Origin: Helianthus annuus
Taxonomy: Eukaryota > Streptophyta > Magnoliopsida > Asterales > Asteraceae
Direction of reading: 5' to 3'
NCBI RefSeq assembly: GCF_002127325.2
Contig: NC_035448.2
Coordinates: 115,241,151-115,305,150 of the forward strand
Length of the DNA stretch: 64,000 bases
Shown: positions 47,501-58,150 of the stretch, piece after piece
How the letters are laid out: the number at the start of each line of letters is the position of its first letter
How positions within the stretch are numbered: the stretch's first letter is position 1
Notes under the pieces: generated by a model
What the model saw: only the letters and a program-made list of their open reading frames with translations
Told to the model about the DNA's origin: nothing
Database searches by the model: none
Position numbers and translations under genes: made by a program

Positions 47501-48906
47501 TCTTATTTAGCTTTAAACATTTTATCCAAATTCTCCTGATGCTGTCAGAAACTGTGTGTAAACTTCTGGTATTGTGTTTGCTTTGGTTGACTAATTTCGT
47601 TTGTTTTGTATGTGTTTTAGTATATCATCAATCATCAAGCCCTGCCTTGTCTTCTGAACCTGTTGACCAATAATCACAAAAAAAGCATTAAGAAGGAAGC
47701 TTGTTGGACCATATCAAACATCACTGCCGGCAACAAGGAGCAGATTCAGGTAATGCCGGCACCGTAATTAATTTTCATTTCAACCAGACTAGATTAAAGT
47801 ATTAACCTTGACCTGTATGTCTATTTGGTGGTTCTTCAGACGGTGATCGAAGCAAGTATCATTGGGCCCCTTGTTCTTTTACTTCAGAATGCAGAATTCG
47901 ACATCAAGAAGGAGGCTGCATGGGCTATCTCAAACGCTACTTCTGGTGGTAGCCATGACCAAATTAAGTAAGTCTGAATCTTGGTTTTTAAAAAAGCGTG
48001 CTTCAGGTGTGGGCGCATGAAGTGATTTCTCCTCATGCACATCTTGGTCAAAGTTAGGCTCTTTAAGACGCTGATATGTAAAAAACAACAAAAGGGATGA
48101 AGAAATTGTGAAAGGTTTACTTAATAAAAAGGCTAACATGTAAAACATAGGGCTGCTAACGAACCGAACATCCAGTAAGCAATTCGTGAACCGTTCGGCG
48201 GGAGGTTCGTTTAGTTAAATGAACGAACATGAACAGAGGCCGCATTCGTTCACTTACGTTTGTGAACGTTCGGTAACATGTTTGTTTATGTTCGATAGTT
48301 CATTAGTGTTTAATGTTTTTAACTTTTACATTTTATTTAAATACTTCAAAATTTTCGACAACTAAAATATTTAATAAGGATCAGGGTATTATATATTTTG
48401 TTGTCTCGCATCTTCACTTTTGGGATCTAAACACCTTGGAGCGCCTTGCGTTTTTTAAAACCAAAGACGGAATGTTTTTCTTTTTGTCATTTTATTTTAT
48501 GGGCAGTGAAGTGTTGATCATTTTTTAATAAAATAATTGCAGGTATCTTGTTAATCAGGGATGCATCAAACCTTTATGTGATCTACTTGTGTGTCCAGAC
48601 CCTAGAATTGTGACCGTTTGTCTAGAGGGGCTTGAGAACATACTGAAGGTGGGTGAAGCGGACAAGAATTTGGGACGATCAGGAGACGTGAATCTTTATG
48701 CACAAATGATTGATGATGCTGAAGGATTGGAGAAAATTGAGAATCTACAGAGTCACGATAACAATGAGATATATGAGAAAGCGGTGAAGCTTCTTGAAAC
48801 ATATTGGTTGGAGGAAGAGGAGGATGATGCAATGCCAACTGGTCAGCCTGGTTTCCAACTTGGTGGTGATGTTTCTGTTCCCAATGGTGGCTTTAACTTC
48901 AGTTGA
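44571..48906 (+). CDS. Importin subunit alpha, complete 10-exon gene (527 aa)
   Basis: Nuclear import adaptor: it binds classical nuclear localisation signals and docks to importin beta. Exons: 44571-44783, 45547-45643, 45741-45832, 45922-46053, 46140-46325, 46442-46605, 46698-46776, 47621-47749, 47840-47967, 48543-48906. All introns are GT..AG and the exons sum to 1584 nt, 527 residues plus TGA. The start [17 protein letters not shown] is the family's standard N terminus. Residues 1-60 form the basic importin-beta-binding domain (RRNRYK, GRRRRED, KKRRE). Armadillo repeats follow with the signal-binding W..N pairs at W139/N143, W181/N185, W224/N228, W350/N354 and W392/N396, and W265/Y269 in the degenerate repeat. 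The C terminus is acidic (EEEEDD, about 495) and ends GGFNFS. Length is close to the usual about 530. No disabling change seen. Introns 1 (763 bp), 7 (844 bp) and 9 (575 bp) are the longest. Confidence 0.97.
48150..48310. mobile_element. GAACGAACA-rich repeat fragment in intron 9 of importin alpha
   Basis: GAACGAACATGAAC, GTTCGTTTAG, GTGAACGTTCGG and similar words in both orientations form an imperfect inverted-repeat block that begins GGGCTGCTAACGAACCGAAC. It resembles a common hAT-type MITE terminus in plants (by recall). It is fully intronic and does not affect the splice sites. Confidence 0.5.
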
Positions 48907-50227
48907 TTCAAGGTACATACACACATATTTATGAGAAGTTCTTTTGGTATTTCATGTATACCCCTGAAAACTTGCACACTATCATATTTACCCAACCAGG
49001 GCCAACCCTGAGAATTCGTTTACCCTGTTCGAGCTTGAAAAAACGTGCCCTTAGACCTTAACGAAATATATGATATGAACTAGTTTTTCATACAACCTAA
49101 TGCCTATAGGCTAATAACTATTTAAACCATAATAATAGTTTTATAAGCGGGCCTATGTTGGTGTTTGTATGGGTATACCCTACTATTTTTTTACATATAC
49201 ATGTCGGTTTTTTTTTAATAACGTGCCCTTCAATATATTGGGCCCTGGCCGGTGGTCCTCCCCGCCCACCCCCGGGCCGCCCCTGTACCCAACCAAAAAA
49301 GTTAGTATGAGATACTCGTTCGAAATTTATAAAGTTCCATATATGCCTATTTCATCCAATACAATTTATGATAAGATGATACACTTCTCTTTCTTTATAA
49401 TCCAAACTCTTATATCTTAATGCAAGTTTCAAGGCAAGTGTATAAATGTCATTAATATGAAAATGGGTTTGATATTATGATTTTTTGTTGGGTAAATATG
49501 ATACTATACCAAGTCTTGAGGAGGATATATGTAATTACTTTTATCAATACCCTTACTAAGATATTTAAGGTGGCAAAACTGAGCGGATTAATGTAGTTGG
49601 TCGAACTGTTTGGGTTTAGGCTTGGCTTTGACCCAAATCACTTTTTGTCCCAAGCGTTTTCACTTCTATAAATCATTAGTATGTTGAATGTATCTATAAA
49701 TTTAATCTATTATTTTTAATAAATATTTATTAATTTTTGGATAAATTGAGAGGCTTTATGCAGTATTCAACTCTGTACCCTTTTTGTTTCAATATTTTTT
49801 TTACAATCTGACTCGTTAGAGAATCAAAATTTCCAGTTTTTTTAACATATTATTAATTATATACTAGGTTTTGATTAAGAGAGTCGTGCGGTTATGTACT
49901 TGGTATGGTGCTCGGAGATTATCCTTGTGAGCTTTAACTTTGGCAGAATGGCAGGTCTTTCTTGAAGATTACAGGGAGGAAGTAGCGTTGGTGGCATCTA
50001 TCTGCTTGGTCCAATATTGTAGTGTGGTTGAAGTTTTGTGAGTGGTTCAGGTTTCTTACAATCACTATCAGTCAAATGTTGATGAATTGTGTAAAAGTAA
50101 TACTTTGTTTTTCTTTTTGGAGGATTTAAATTGGGATTTATAGAAATTCCATTGTTTTGCACCATCGGTTATGTTTTTATAGCAACAAAAGCGAGACGAG
50201 TTAATGGTTTAAGCTTTTTTGTAGTTG
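48907..50227 (+). other. Importin-alpha 3' flank with a probable 3'-UTR intron
   Basis: A donor-like AG|GTACAT lies at 48911-48918, seven bases after the stop. An acceptor-like GGCAG|GT lies near 49954, followed by a non-repetitive GT-rich stretch to about 50220 that looks like transcript end sequence. Between them (48930-49900) is AT-rich filler, including a GC-rich patch at 49236-49285. The spliced 3' UTR is an inference from sequence style only. Confidence 0.35.
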
Positions 50228-50235
50228 CTTGTTAG

Positions 50236-50771
50236 CAGTGTTGTAAAAGTCGCTAGGCGGTTCCTAGTCGGCCGACTGGGGAGTTGGGAGTAATCGGAGT
50301 ACTCGGAGAGTACTCGGGGAGTACGCGGACATGGTAAATATAAAGAAAATTAATTGTTATATATTATTTAAGTGTTAAAATAAGCTTAATTCATGTCAAC
50401 TGGGTATAATTTAAAATGAAACATGTTTAAAGTTCAAATATTCTGAATACAAGTCCGACTAGTCTGAGTACAAGGCCGAGTAGTCCGAGTACAAGGCCGA
50501 GTAGTCCGGGTACAAGGCCGAGTAGGCCGATTTTGACCGAGTTTGACCGATTAAAAGTCAACAAACCACGTTGACCGCCTAGACCGACTAGGCCGACTAG
50601 GCTCCGACTAGGCCGACTAGGCTCCGACTAAGCCGACTAGGCGCCGACTAGGACCGAGTACTCCCGAGGCCGACTAGTTGAGACCGCCTAGGAGGAAGTC
50701 GCCAAGGTGGAGGTCCGAGGACCGAGTACTCGCCGAGTACTCGGCCGAGGAATCCGACTTTTGCAACACTG
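50236..50771. mobile_element. hAT MITE, 536 bp, complete with TIRs and 8-bp TSD
   Basis: Terminal inverted repeats CAGTGTTGTAAAAGTCG and CGACTTTTGCAACACTG match at 16 of 17 positions. The 8-bp duplication CTTGTTAG flanks both sides (50228-50235 and 50772-50779). The interior has no ORF but is built of CCGACTAGG/GGCCGAGTA words. CAGTG termini with 8-bp duplications are the hallmark of the hAT superfamily, so it would need a transposase supplied in trans. Confidence 0.95.
50440..50760. repeat. CCGACTAGG/GGCCGAGTA short-word array inside the hAT MITE
   Basis: CCGACTAGG and related CCGAGTAG/ACCGAGTAC words recur more than fifteen times in about 320 bases, with reversed forms in the left end (50260-50335). 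This is typical subterminal transposase-binding density for hAT elements. Confidence 0.75.
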
Positions 50772-50871
50772 CTTGTTAGTTAAGGGTATGATGCATGCGC
50801 TGTTAATAAGAAAATTTACATGTAAGACCATACAAATATCAATAAATTTCACAAAAGGCTAGACTATAAAG

Positions 50872-52179
50872 TAGTGTTCGAATGGAATTTGGATGGAATT
50901 CCATTCTATATGGGGCTGTTCACGAGCCGAACCAAGCCAAGCTAGGGCAAAACTCGGGCGCGGCTCGAATATAAATCGAGCTGGTTCGGCTCGGTTTGGA
51001 TTTGAAATCGAGCTGGAAATCTAAGCTCGGCTCATTTTGGTTTGGTACGATTTTGAAAAGAAAAATTAATACATGACACTCAAAATTCAGTAATCACACT
51101 CAAAATTCAGTAATCTGAAATATTATTCAATAATTTAAAAGTGCATATGCAAAATAAGCTCAATCTAATACATTACAAGCCAAAATCAAGTTTAATGACA
51201 CAAAATACGTTCTTAATTTCAATAAAATACAATATAAGTCCATTAATGATAATCAACCTTTAATTGTGGTATAGAAACAAATTACATTCCTCATATAAAT
51301 AATAATAAGTTTTTGTGATATATTATAATGTATATAAAAATAAAATATTAAAAGTAAAATAATCCGAGCTAAGCCGAGCCGAGCTGGTATGCGAGCCAAA
51401 CCGAGCCAATCCGGCTCATTACGAGCCGAGCTATACTCGCTTTCTAACTGAGCCGAGCCGGCTCGACTCACTTTCAAACCGAGCCACATCAAGCGAGCTA
51501 AATCCGAGCGAGCTTCGAGCGAGATCCGAGCCGCGAGCTTTTTGGACACCCCTAATTCCATATGTTCCTTTCAACAAAGGAAGAAATTGGAATCTCAATT
51601 TTATTCTTGATCGTTTTCGGTTAGCAAAAGAATTTGAATTGGAAATGAATTCCTTTAATATTCTTAAACTAAAGAAAATCAAAATCCTTCCAAATTTTGA
51701 AGGAATTCAAGAAAAGTCAATGGAATCTTTGACCAGTCACCAATGTCTAAAACATCTCAACCCAAAATCATCTGTCGCGCAACGCCTCGTCCCGATCCGG
51801 CCCGTTAACGACTCGAAACATCTCGACCCGATCTGGCCTCCGTTAACGACCCGAAATGTCCCGATACACTAACGGATGAAACGTCTTGATTCGGCCCCGA
51901 AATGTATCGAATTGACTCCACCTGTTAACGACCCGAAACGACCCAACGCGTTGTTAAGGACCTGAATCGGCCCGTCAACAACCGGAACTGGCTCACCCAA
52001 TCATCGGGAAGAGATCAGTAGATTTCAATTCATTTCCCAAACGAACAAATCAAGAATGGAATTGAGATTCCAATTCCTATTAAAATGTTCTAATTCCAAA
52101 TCCAATTCCTTCCAATTCTAATTCCTATGCAAATTCCAATTCCAATTCCATTATATTTCATTCCATGAAACGAACACTA
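50872..52179. mobile_element. Outer MITE-like element with TAGTGTTCG termini
   Basis: Left TAGTGTTCGAATGGAAT and right ATGAAACGAACACTA form imperfect inverted ends. The flanks inside both ends are rich in AATTCCATT/GGAATT words. It is split by a second element (50905-51553). Its central part (51770-51990) holds a loose repeat of GTTAACGACCCGAAAC. A clean target duplication was not seen (ctataaag versus cctaagat). Confidence 0.55.
50905..51553. mobile_element. Inner MITE-like element, CGAGCC-rich, nested in the outer one
   Basis: It starts near GGGGCTGTTCACGAGCC and ends GAGCTTTTTGGACACCCCT, which is similar in inverted form (GGGGTGTCC). Both ends are dense in GAGCCGAG/CTCGGCT around an AT-rich core (51050-51370). 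AATTCCAT occurs directly before (50897-50904) and after (51554-51561), as an 8-bp duplication would. However, that word is frequent in the host element, so this is only fair evidence. Confidence 0.6.
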
Positions 52180-52184
52180 CCTAA

Positions 52185-52612
52185 GATTTCCCTCTTGTGA
52201 AACTACGTGTTGAGATTCTAGATTGAAATGTACACGTTATAACAGTTGGCTTATCACCAGTCAATTTAATCATGTCTCATGAGGTGGTTAAACGTTGAAC
52301 AAGACCGTGGAAGGAATGAAAAGGATGTGTTGTCGGGTTTGCACAGTTTTTAGAATTGTTTAACGATGAAATTATTTTTGAAGTCTGACTAATAACTTTT
52401 TTTGCTAGCAAGACCTAAGATATATGGTTTTAAAACAACACGAGGTAGCCATAGTAAGGGTGTATTCGGTACTGATATTCTTTCAACTATATGTTTGTTA
52501 GAATAGGTTTTGAAATTAACTGTTAAAATGAGTTTGACCAAGGGCTTTTGAATAACAAGGTCGGATGCTCATGTGACCAAGGGCTTGAATGATGTTGGTG
52601 TTGATTCTTGGT
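52185..52612. other. Unassigned spacer
   Basis: No gene or repeat recognised. It lies between the MITE cluster and the Copia insertion. Confidence 0.4.
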
Positions 52613-52617
52613 ACGTG

Positions 52618-53034
52618 TGTTGGCCAGAACCCTTTACGAACACGAACACAAAGATAAACTACGAACAATCGAACGCATAACTATATTGAATATGAAAGTA
52701 TAAGAGATCTGATTAATTACAACTGAAACATACAAACCCTATATATACTAAACGAACATGTGCGATTGTAGAGACGTGTCTCTTCACGAACGGTTATGAC
52801 TCTTGAACTCGTGGATGTGATTGAATGTTGAAGAGTTGTGTCCCTTCCTTCTTCCTTTGCAGCCATCGATCCAAAGGGTGTGTCCAAAGAGACACATCTC
52901 TTCATTTAGTGAGTCGGTTATAAACTTCTGATTTGTCATCTTCAGTCCTCGAATTTCATAACTACCTTCTAAACTACTTCATACTAAATACTAATTAACC
53001 CTTCCACTATAGGATGTGAGGGATTAGAACTTCA
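52618..53034 (-). mobile_element. 3' LTR of element 11 (417 bp)
   Basis: On the minus strand it begins TGAAGTTCTAATCCC after the polypurine tract and carries a TATATATAGGG box (about 52739-52749). Confidence 0.92.
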
Positions 53035-53066
53035 TTCACCCCCTAATCACGAACATCCTTGAGTTG

Positions 53067-53930
53067 TTATAGGTCTTGAACTTGCTTGATTTGCAATAGT
53101 ATTGGTTCTTGTTCCAATGTATGATGAGCCTCTACATCTTTCTCTTTTTCCTTATCTTTTCGCTTGCTACACTCGTATGCGAAGTGACCAGATTCACCAC
53201 ATTCGTAATACTTGAACTCGCTTTTGTCTCTATTTCCTCGATCCATATTTCGTCCACGTCCTCTTCCTCCTCTAAACGAACTTCGTCCATGTCCTCTACC
53301 TTGATGCCAATTTCTAGACTTTGCCATTAAGAGATTATTGTTCTCCGGTTCGTTTTGGCTCTTGAGGCGTTCTTCAAACGCTGTAATCCTACCCACTGCT
53401 TCTTCAAACGTCATTTTATCTATTTCTGAATACTGCTCAATGGATGCCACATTCGGTAGAAACTTCTTCAGAACATAGATAAGTAATTTCCTTACAATCT
53501 TCTTATCTTTAATGGTGGTACCGAGGCTTTTAAACTTGGATTTTATACCACCCAACTTGCTTACGGAACTACTTATTGTTTCATTTTCTCCCATCTTTAA
53601 GGCTTCTAATTCACTTCTCAAAGTTTACAGACGCGCTTTCTGAACCATATCGGCTCCAAGATAACGAACTTTGATTGCATCCCAAACTTCCTTTCCACTT
53701 TCGTATTGCGCAACTTGCGTTAGAATATCTCCCGGTAACGTTTTTTAAGATCATTGCTTTCGTTGTATGCGCCTTTTTCTCATCCACCCCTTCTTTTAAA
53801 ACAACCGTATCCCAAAGACTATATGCCTTCAAGATCGTTTCCATCAGGATTGCCCACTAAGTGTAATTCGATTCAGTCAACTTTGGGCATTGGAGGCATA
53901 TATTTCCTTGCTCATGAATTGACGCTGACG
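53067..53930 (-). pseudogene. Copia-type gag with zinc knuckle, degenerate
   Basis: On the minus strand the reading begins near 53920 (PKLTESNYT, then a stop, then WAILMETILKAYSLWDTVV). After frame breaks it passes through a VAQYESGKEVWDAI-type segment and a further stop, and it is open from 53621 to 53067 (LRSELEALKMGENETISS). The C-terminal part has a long RG/GR-rich stretch and the knuckle YYECGESGHFAYEC, in which the first of the CCHC cysteines is tyrosine. It ends KQVQDL. The layout is that of the UBN2/DUF4219-type gags of plant Copia elements (by recall). At least two stops and two frameshifts make it non-functional. Confidence 0.85.
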
Positions 53931-54029
53931 TGATTTCTTTGTCGTCTCTTCCTGACATACTTCCTTTCTGATTTTCTTTCCTATCTTACTTGCTTTACTT
54001 CAATCTTTCTTCTTGCTTGCACCACACAT

Positions 54030-54376
54030 GTTTTGTTTGCCACACAGGTCTTTCTTCCTTGCTTTGCAACACAGGACTTTCTTTCTTGCTTTGCCACACA
54101 GGTCTTGTTACCACGAAGTTTCTTGCACCACGCAGGTTTTCTACCACGAAGGTTTTGTACCACGAAGGATTTGTACCATAAAGGTTATGTACCACGAAGG
54201 TTAATTTTCACCACGAAGGATTTTGTACCACACAGGATTTCATACCACACAGGATTTTGTACCACGAAGGTTTTGTACTACACATGATTTCGTACCACAC
54301 AAGATTTTTTACAACGAAGGTTTTGTACTACACAGGATTTTCTACCACGAAGGTTTTGTACCACACAGGATTTCCC
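54030..54376 (-). repeat. Minisatellite of ~15-bp units in the leader of element 11
   Basis: TTTTGTACCACGAAGG and TTTTGTACCACACAGG alternate in about 20 or more copies with spacing near 15-17 bases. The left part is older and more diverged (TTGCCACACAGGTC). It lies between the primer-binding site and gag. Confidence 0.88.
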
Positions 54377-54677
54377 GAATTTGTAATTTGCTATTCGTTT
54401 TTTAGTTGCGTTTTTTTCTAGAACATATTTTATGTTTCTTTTGAAAAAAAACAGATTTGATTCGAGATTGAATTTCAAAAGAATTCAAACGAACGAGATT
54501 GAATTTCAAAAGATTTCAAATGAACGAAATCTTTGATTGCAATCAATCAATTAATACAAATACAATTAATTTTGAAACGAATACAAAACAAAAAAATAAA
54601 TTCGAGAGAACCTGGTGACGATGATGATTCAAATCGACTTCTTCTTCCCAGATTTGAAACATGTGCTCTGATATCAC

Positions 54678-55095
54678 TGTTGGTCAGAACCCTTTACGAA
54701 CACGAACACAAAGATAAACTACGAAAAATCGAACGAATAACTATATTGAATGTGAAAGTATAAGAGATTCTGATTAATTACAACTCAAACATACAAACCC
54801 TATATATACTAAACGAACAGGTGCGATTGTAGAGACGTGTCTCTTCACAAACGGTTGTGACTCTTGAACTTGTGGATGTGATTGAATGTTGAAGAGTCGT
54901 GTTCCTTCCATCTTCCTTTGCAGCCATCGATCCAAAGGGTGTGTCCAAAGAAACACATTTCTTCATTTAGTGAGTCGGTTATAAACTTCTGATTTGTCAT
55001 CTTCAGTCCCCGAATTTCATAACTACCTTCTAAACTACTTTATAGTAAATACTAATTAACCCTTCTACTATAGGATGTGAGGGATTAGAACTTCA
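54678..55095 (-). mobile_element. 5' LTR of element 11 (418 bp)
   Basis: Direct repeat of 52618-53034. Its minus-strand end CTGACCAACA is followed by the primer-binding site at 54677. Confidence 0.92.
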
Positions 55096-55205
55096 ACGTG
55101 ACATTGACTGCAATAACTTTGTTGTGTTTCTAACCTCCTCTTTGATTGTTGCATCATAGGACCGAGCGTATCTTTTTAGGCAGACCAAAGATTGGAAACC
55201 AGTAG

Positions 55206-56486
55206 TGTCACACCCCAACCGATGGCGGAAACATCGGAGTGAGATGAAAACAAGATTGCTCAAGACTTCATAACACTAAATGTGTCAAGTATTTAATAAA
55301 CAAATTTCATTTCATTGCTAACATCAAGTACATTGTTTGAAATAGAATTACAACAAGTTTGAAACAAAATAAAATACAACAAGTATTATAGTTTAAGGTG
55401 CATTTCTAGGCATCCTACTAGATCTGTGCATCATCATCAAAATCCTACAATACATATTAAAGTATAGTTCAATACAAAAGTATTGGCGAGCATACAAGTT
55501 TGAATATTAGCATATGTATATAAAAGTTTGAACAATCCACATGACAAAATTGTTATCAAGAATTAACATATAACTGGCATGCGATTATACAAGTCAATCC
55601 TCTGATTACCGCAAGTTTAAAAGACTTAACATGACCAGAAGACTACGGGCAGTGCATTAATCCTATAGCGCTATACATGTTAAGGGGAGGCTCGTACAAA
55701 GTTAATGACAAGTTTATCACATAAGAATGTTCCAATGTATACGAATTCAGGCATAACGTATTAAGCATGTATGTTGGATTGTTTGTTTGTGATTTAAGCA
55801 TAAAGTATAAGTGATTGCGTGTGTTTAATAGTATAAACATATTGCACCCAACAGCATAAAAAGTAAAAAGGGTCATGTATACTCACGGTTTGCGAAGAAA
55901 TTTCCACTTAGTGAGTTTGACGAGTCTTGAGTTGTTGGAACACCGAAGTTACCAATTTTGGTTCTTGAACTTTTTGCCCAAAGTTGCAAATCTTGGAGAT
56001 TTGAAAGAGTTTGGAAGTAATTTGGAGGTGGTGCAAGTGTTTGGAAGGTTTTAGGGTTGGTATATTATAAGAGGGTTAAGTGGTTGATGTTTAAATGAAG
56101 GTGGTTGGGAGTTAGGAGGGGTATTAAATGAGTTGGTTGGAGGTTAATATTAAAGAAAGTGGTCGGGGAGATGGAAATTTTCATTTGTATTCCTTGCACT
56201 TGTATTGTTGGTTATTTTATGCTATAAAGGTGTATGCAGGTATATTATAAGTATGATACATGTATGAATGTGATGTATGTCTCGGTTTTAAATTAAAACG
56301 TGTATTTCGCGACTGATTACATATTATGCATGTATGATTAAACAAGGTTGATATAAAAATACGATTTCCATTATGATCAAAGCCTTGAGATTAAAGGGAT
56401 TGAAATGAAGTAAGAATACAAGTTTCTAAAAAAATGCAAATACAACTTTCTAAATATAGAAGGTACAGAAAATGCGGAGCGTTACA
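55206..56486 (-). mobile_element. Solo LTR, 1281 bp, TSD agtag
   Basis: AGTAG precedes (55201-55205) and follows (56487-56491) a TGTCACACCCC...GAGCGTTACA block. In reverse complement it begins TGTAACGCTCC and ends GGTTGGGGTGTGACA, the same pattern as the LTR at 40627-42976, so it belongs to that family but is shorter. There is no internal region, so it is the product of LTR-LTR recombination. A TATA-like TTATAATA lies near 56067 on the minus strand. Confidence 0.93.
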
Positions 56487-56866
56487 AGTAGCTTGATGGT
56501 CGATCTGTGGCACCGACCGTAAGTCCCGCACCTCTTCTTTGAATTTCTTTCTTTTGAGCTTGATGGACCGTAGGGTTATATATACATGATTACATATTAT
56601 GCATGTATGATTAAACAAGGTTGATATAAAAATACGATTTCCATTATGATCAAAGCCTCGAGATTAAAGGGATTGAAATGAAGTAAGAATACAAGTTTCT
56701 AAAAATAAAAAAAAATGAAAATACAACTTCCTAAATATAGAAAGTACAGAAAATGCTGAGCGTTACAAGTAGCTTGATGGTCGATCTGTGGCACCGACCG
56801 TAAGTCCTGCACCTCTTCTTTGAAATTCTTTCTTTTGAGCTTAATGGACCGTAGGGTTATATATAT
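56315..56866. repeat. 273-bp tandem duplication spanning the solo-LTR end and its flank
   Basis: GATTACATATTATGCATG starts at 56315 and at 56588. The second copy repeats the last about 170 bases of the LTR, the GCGTTACA end, the AGTAG target duplication and about 100 bases of flank, with a few changes and a longer A run. The duplication therefore came after the LTR insertion. Confidence 0.93.
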
Positions 56867-57058
56867 GATAAACTTCCGAACGACCCCATGTAACTTTGAC
56901 ACCGACCCAATAAAACTTTGAAAACAAGTAAAACTAAAGAATTATGTCAAACTGTGCTCCGACGACCTTTTTTGCGTATTGTTGGATATTTCAGTCAGAA
57001 TTTCGATCATCTCTTCGGCGGTCTGGCCATAATTCTAATCAAAGATCAACCCAGATAT

Positions 57059-57207
57059 GTTACGTGAGTGAATGGCACCACTGTTGCCGAACTACCTAGA
57101 CGAAATCGAATGGGGTGCCCGAGGGTGCCGAACTACCTAGATGATCGAAATTCTGACTGAGATAATCTAGGTAGTTCGACAACAGTGGTGCCATTCACTC
57201 ACGTAAC
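57059..57207. repeat. Foldback with 42-bp arms
   Basis: Arms 57059-57100 and 57166-57207 are inverted repeats with a single mismatch (C versus T at the 29th base). The 65-base loop contains another copy of GTGCCGAACTACCTAGA (57125) and ATGATCGAAATTCTGACTGA (57140), whose inverted partner lies at 56991-57010, so a second inverted pair overlaps the first. Confidence 0.92.
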
Positions 57208-57209
57208 AA

Positions 57210-57580
57210 ATTGTCAAGAGAAGGCTCCACGGGGATGTCATCCCACCCGGTGGGGTTAATGACTCCAAGTGCTAAGTTCCAATCCTCTTGGGGAAGGATT
57301 GGTTCCATGGGAGGTGTCACAAGAATGTTCAACCTCTGGTTGGAAACTGTTTTCCAGCCCCACCGTCAGATAATTTATACGGTCGATTAGGACTCTTCTA
57401 CGGATGTCATTTCATCGAGAGCTTCTCATAGTGCCATCACATAGCGTACAAGAGTTGCTTTGATTGAAGGCCTTCATTCCCTATGACTGTTCCTGGAATG
57501 TGCTGAAGAGGTTCCACTATTTTGGCTTGACGTTCTACGAAAAACAAGTCGAAAGAAATTTCAAATAAATGAAACAGTAC
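57210..57580. other. Unassigned sequence right of the foldback
   Basis: Moderate-GC sequence with short open stretches but no recognised protein on either strand. Confidence 0.35.
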
Positions 57581-58150
57581 CTCGGTCACGGCCCCGTGCT
57601 CGCTGAGCACGACCCTGTGGCCACCTCTCTGCAGATTTTTAAAATAAGGAATCTTGGAGTTTTAAGTTATTTTTCTGACTTTTGAAGCATTTTTGAGCAG
57701 AAATAACTTAAAACATTGTTGTAAAACTTATTTTTGACAAGATTCGTTGAATAAAAACCTAACAAATATCACAATAAAGCTTGAAAACATGGAGGTTTTA
57801 AGCTTTAATGGAGGTTTTGAGGAGAGAATGAAGAAGAAGGAATTGGACAGAGGTAGAAAAGACAAGATGGTTGTTGAGAACATTCTTTAGAATATACCTA
57901 GTATGGTATGTGTGAAGATCCCACCAGATCTTTGTCTTTGGAATGGGTCCAAGTGTGCAAGAATCTTGCTGCATTTATAGAAAACGACAGCACGCTGGAC
58001 ACGGCCCCTGTCGGTTGGACACGTCCCCGTGTGCAGGCGAGATTCTAAAACTTTTTGTCCGTATTCTGACCGAAAGTCAGACGAGAATCTTTTGGTGGAC
58101 ATGGGGGCGTGCTGGCCTGGACACATCCCCGTGCCTAGAAGTTGTTTATA
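57580..58150. repeat. CACGGCCCCGTG-type palindromic LTR debris
   Basis: GGTCACGGCCCCGTGCTCGCTGAGCACG (shown in two parts: GGTCACGGCCCCGTG and CTCGCTGAGCACG, about 57585-57612), then GGACACGGCCCC and GACACGTCCCCGTG (58000-58030) and CACATCCCCGTG (58121). They resemble the cluster inside 25200-26858, so this is probably a diverged LTR of that family. The ends were not found. Confidence 0.5.

Larger units (their letters stand above)
52618..55095 (-). mobile_element. Element 11: gag-only Copia-type LTR retrotransposon, TSD acgtg
   Basis: ACGTG lies before (52613-52617) and after (55096-55100). LTRs are 52618-53034 and 54678-55095, differing at roughly 20 positions by eye. Read on the minus strand: LTR, primer site GTGATATCAGAGCAC (54677 down), a minisatellite leader, a gag relic, polypurine TTAGGGGGTGAA (53035-53046), LTR. 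The 1.64-kb interior holds no protease, integrase or reverse transcriptase, so it is a non-autonomous element with gag alone. Confidence 0.93.

Noticed and set aside
49236..49285. GC-rich patch as a possible CpG-island promoter
   Set aside because: Only about 50 bases long, in the 3' flank, with no TATA or gene following on either strand.
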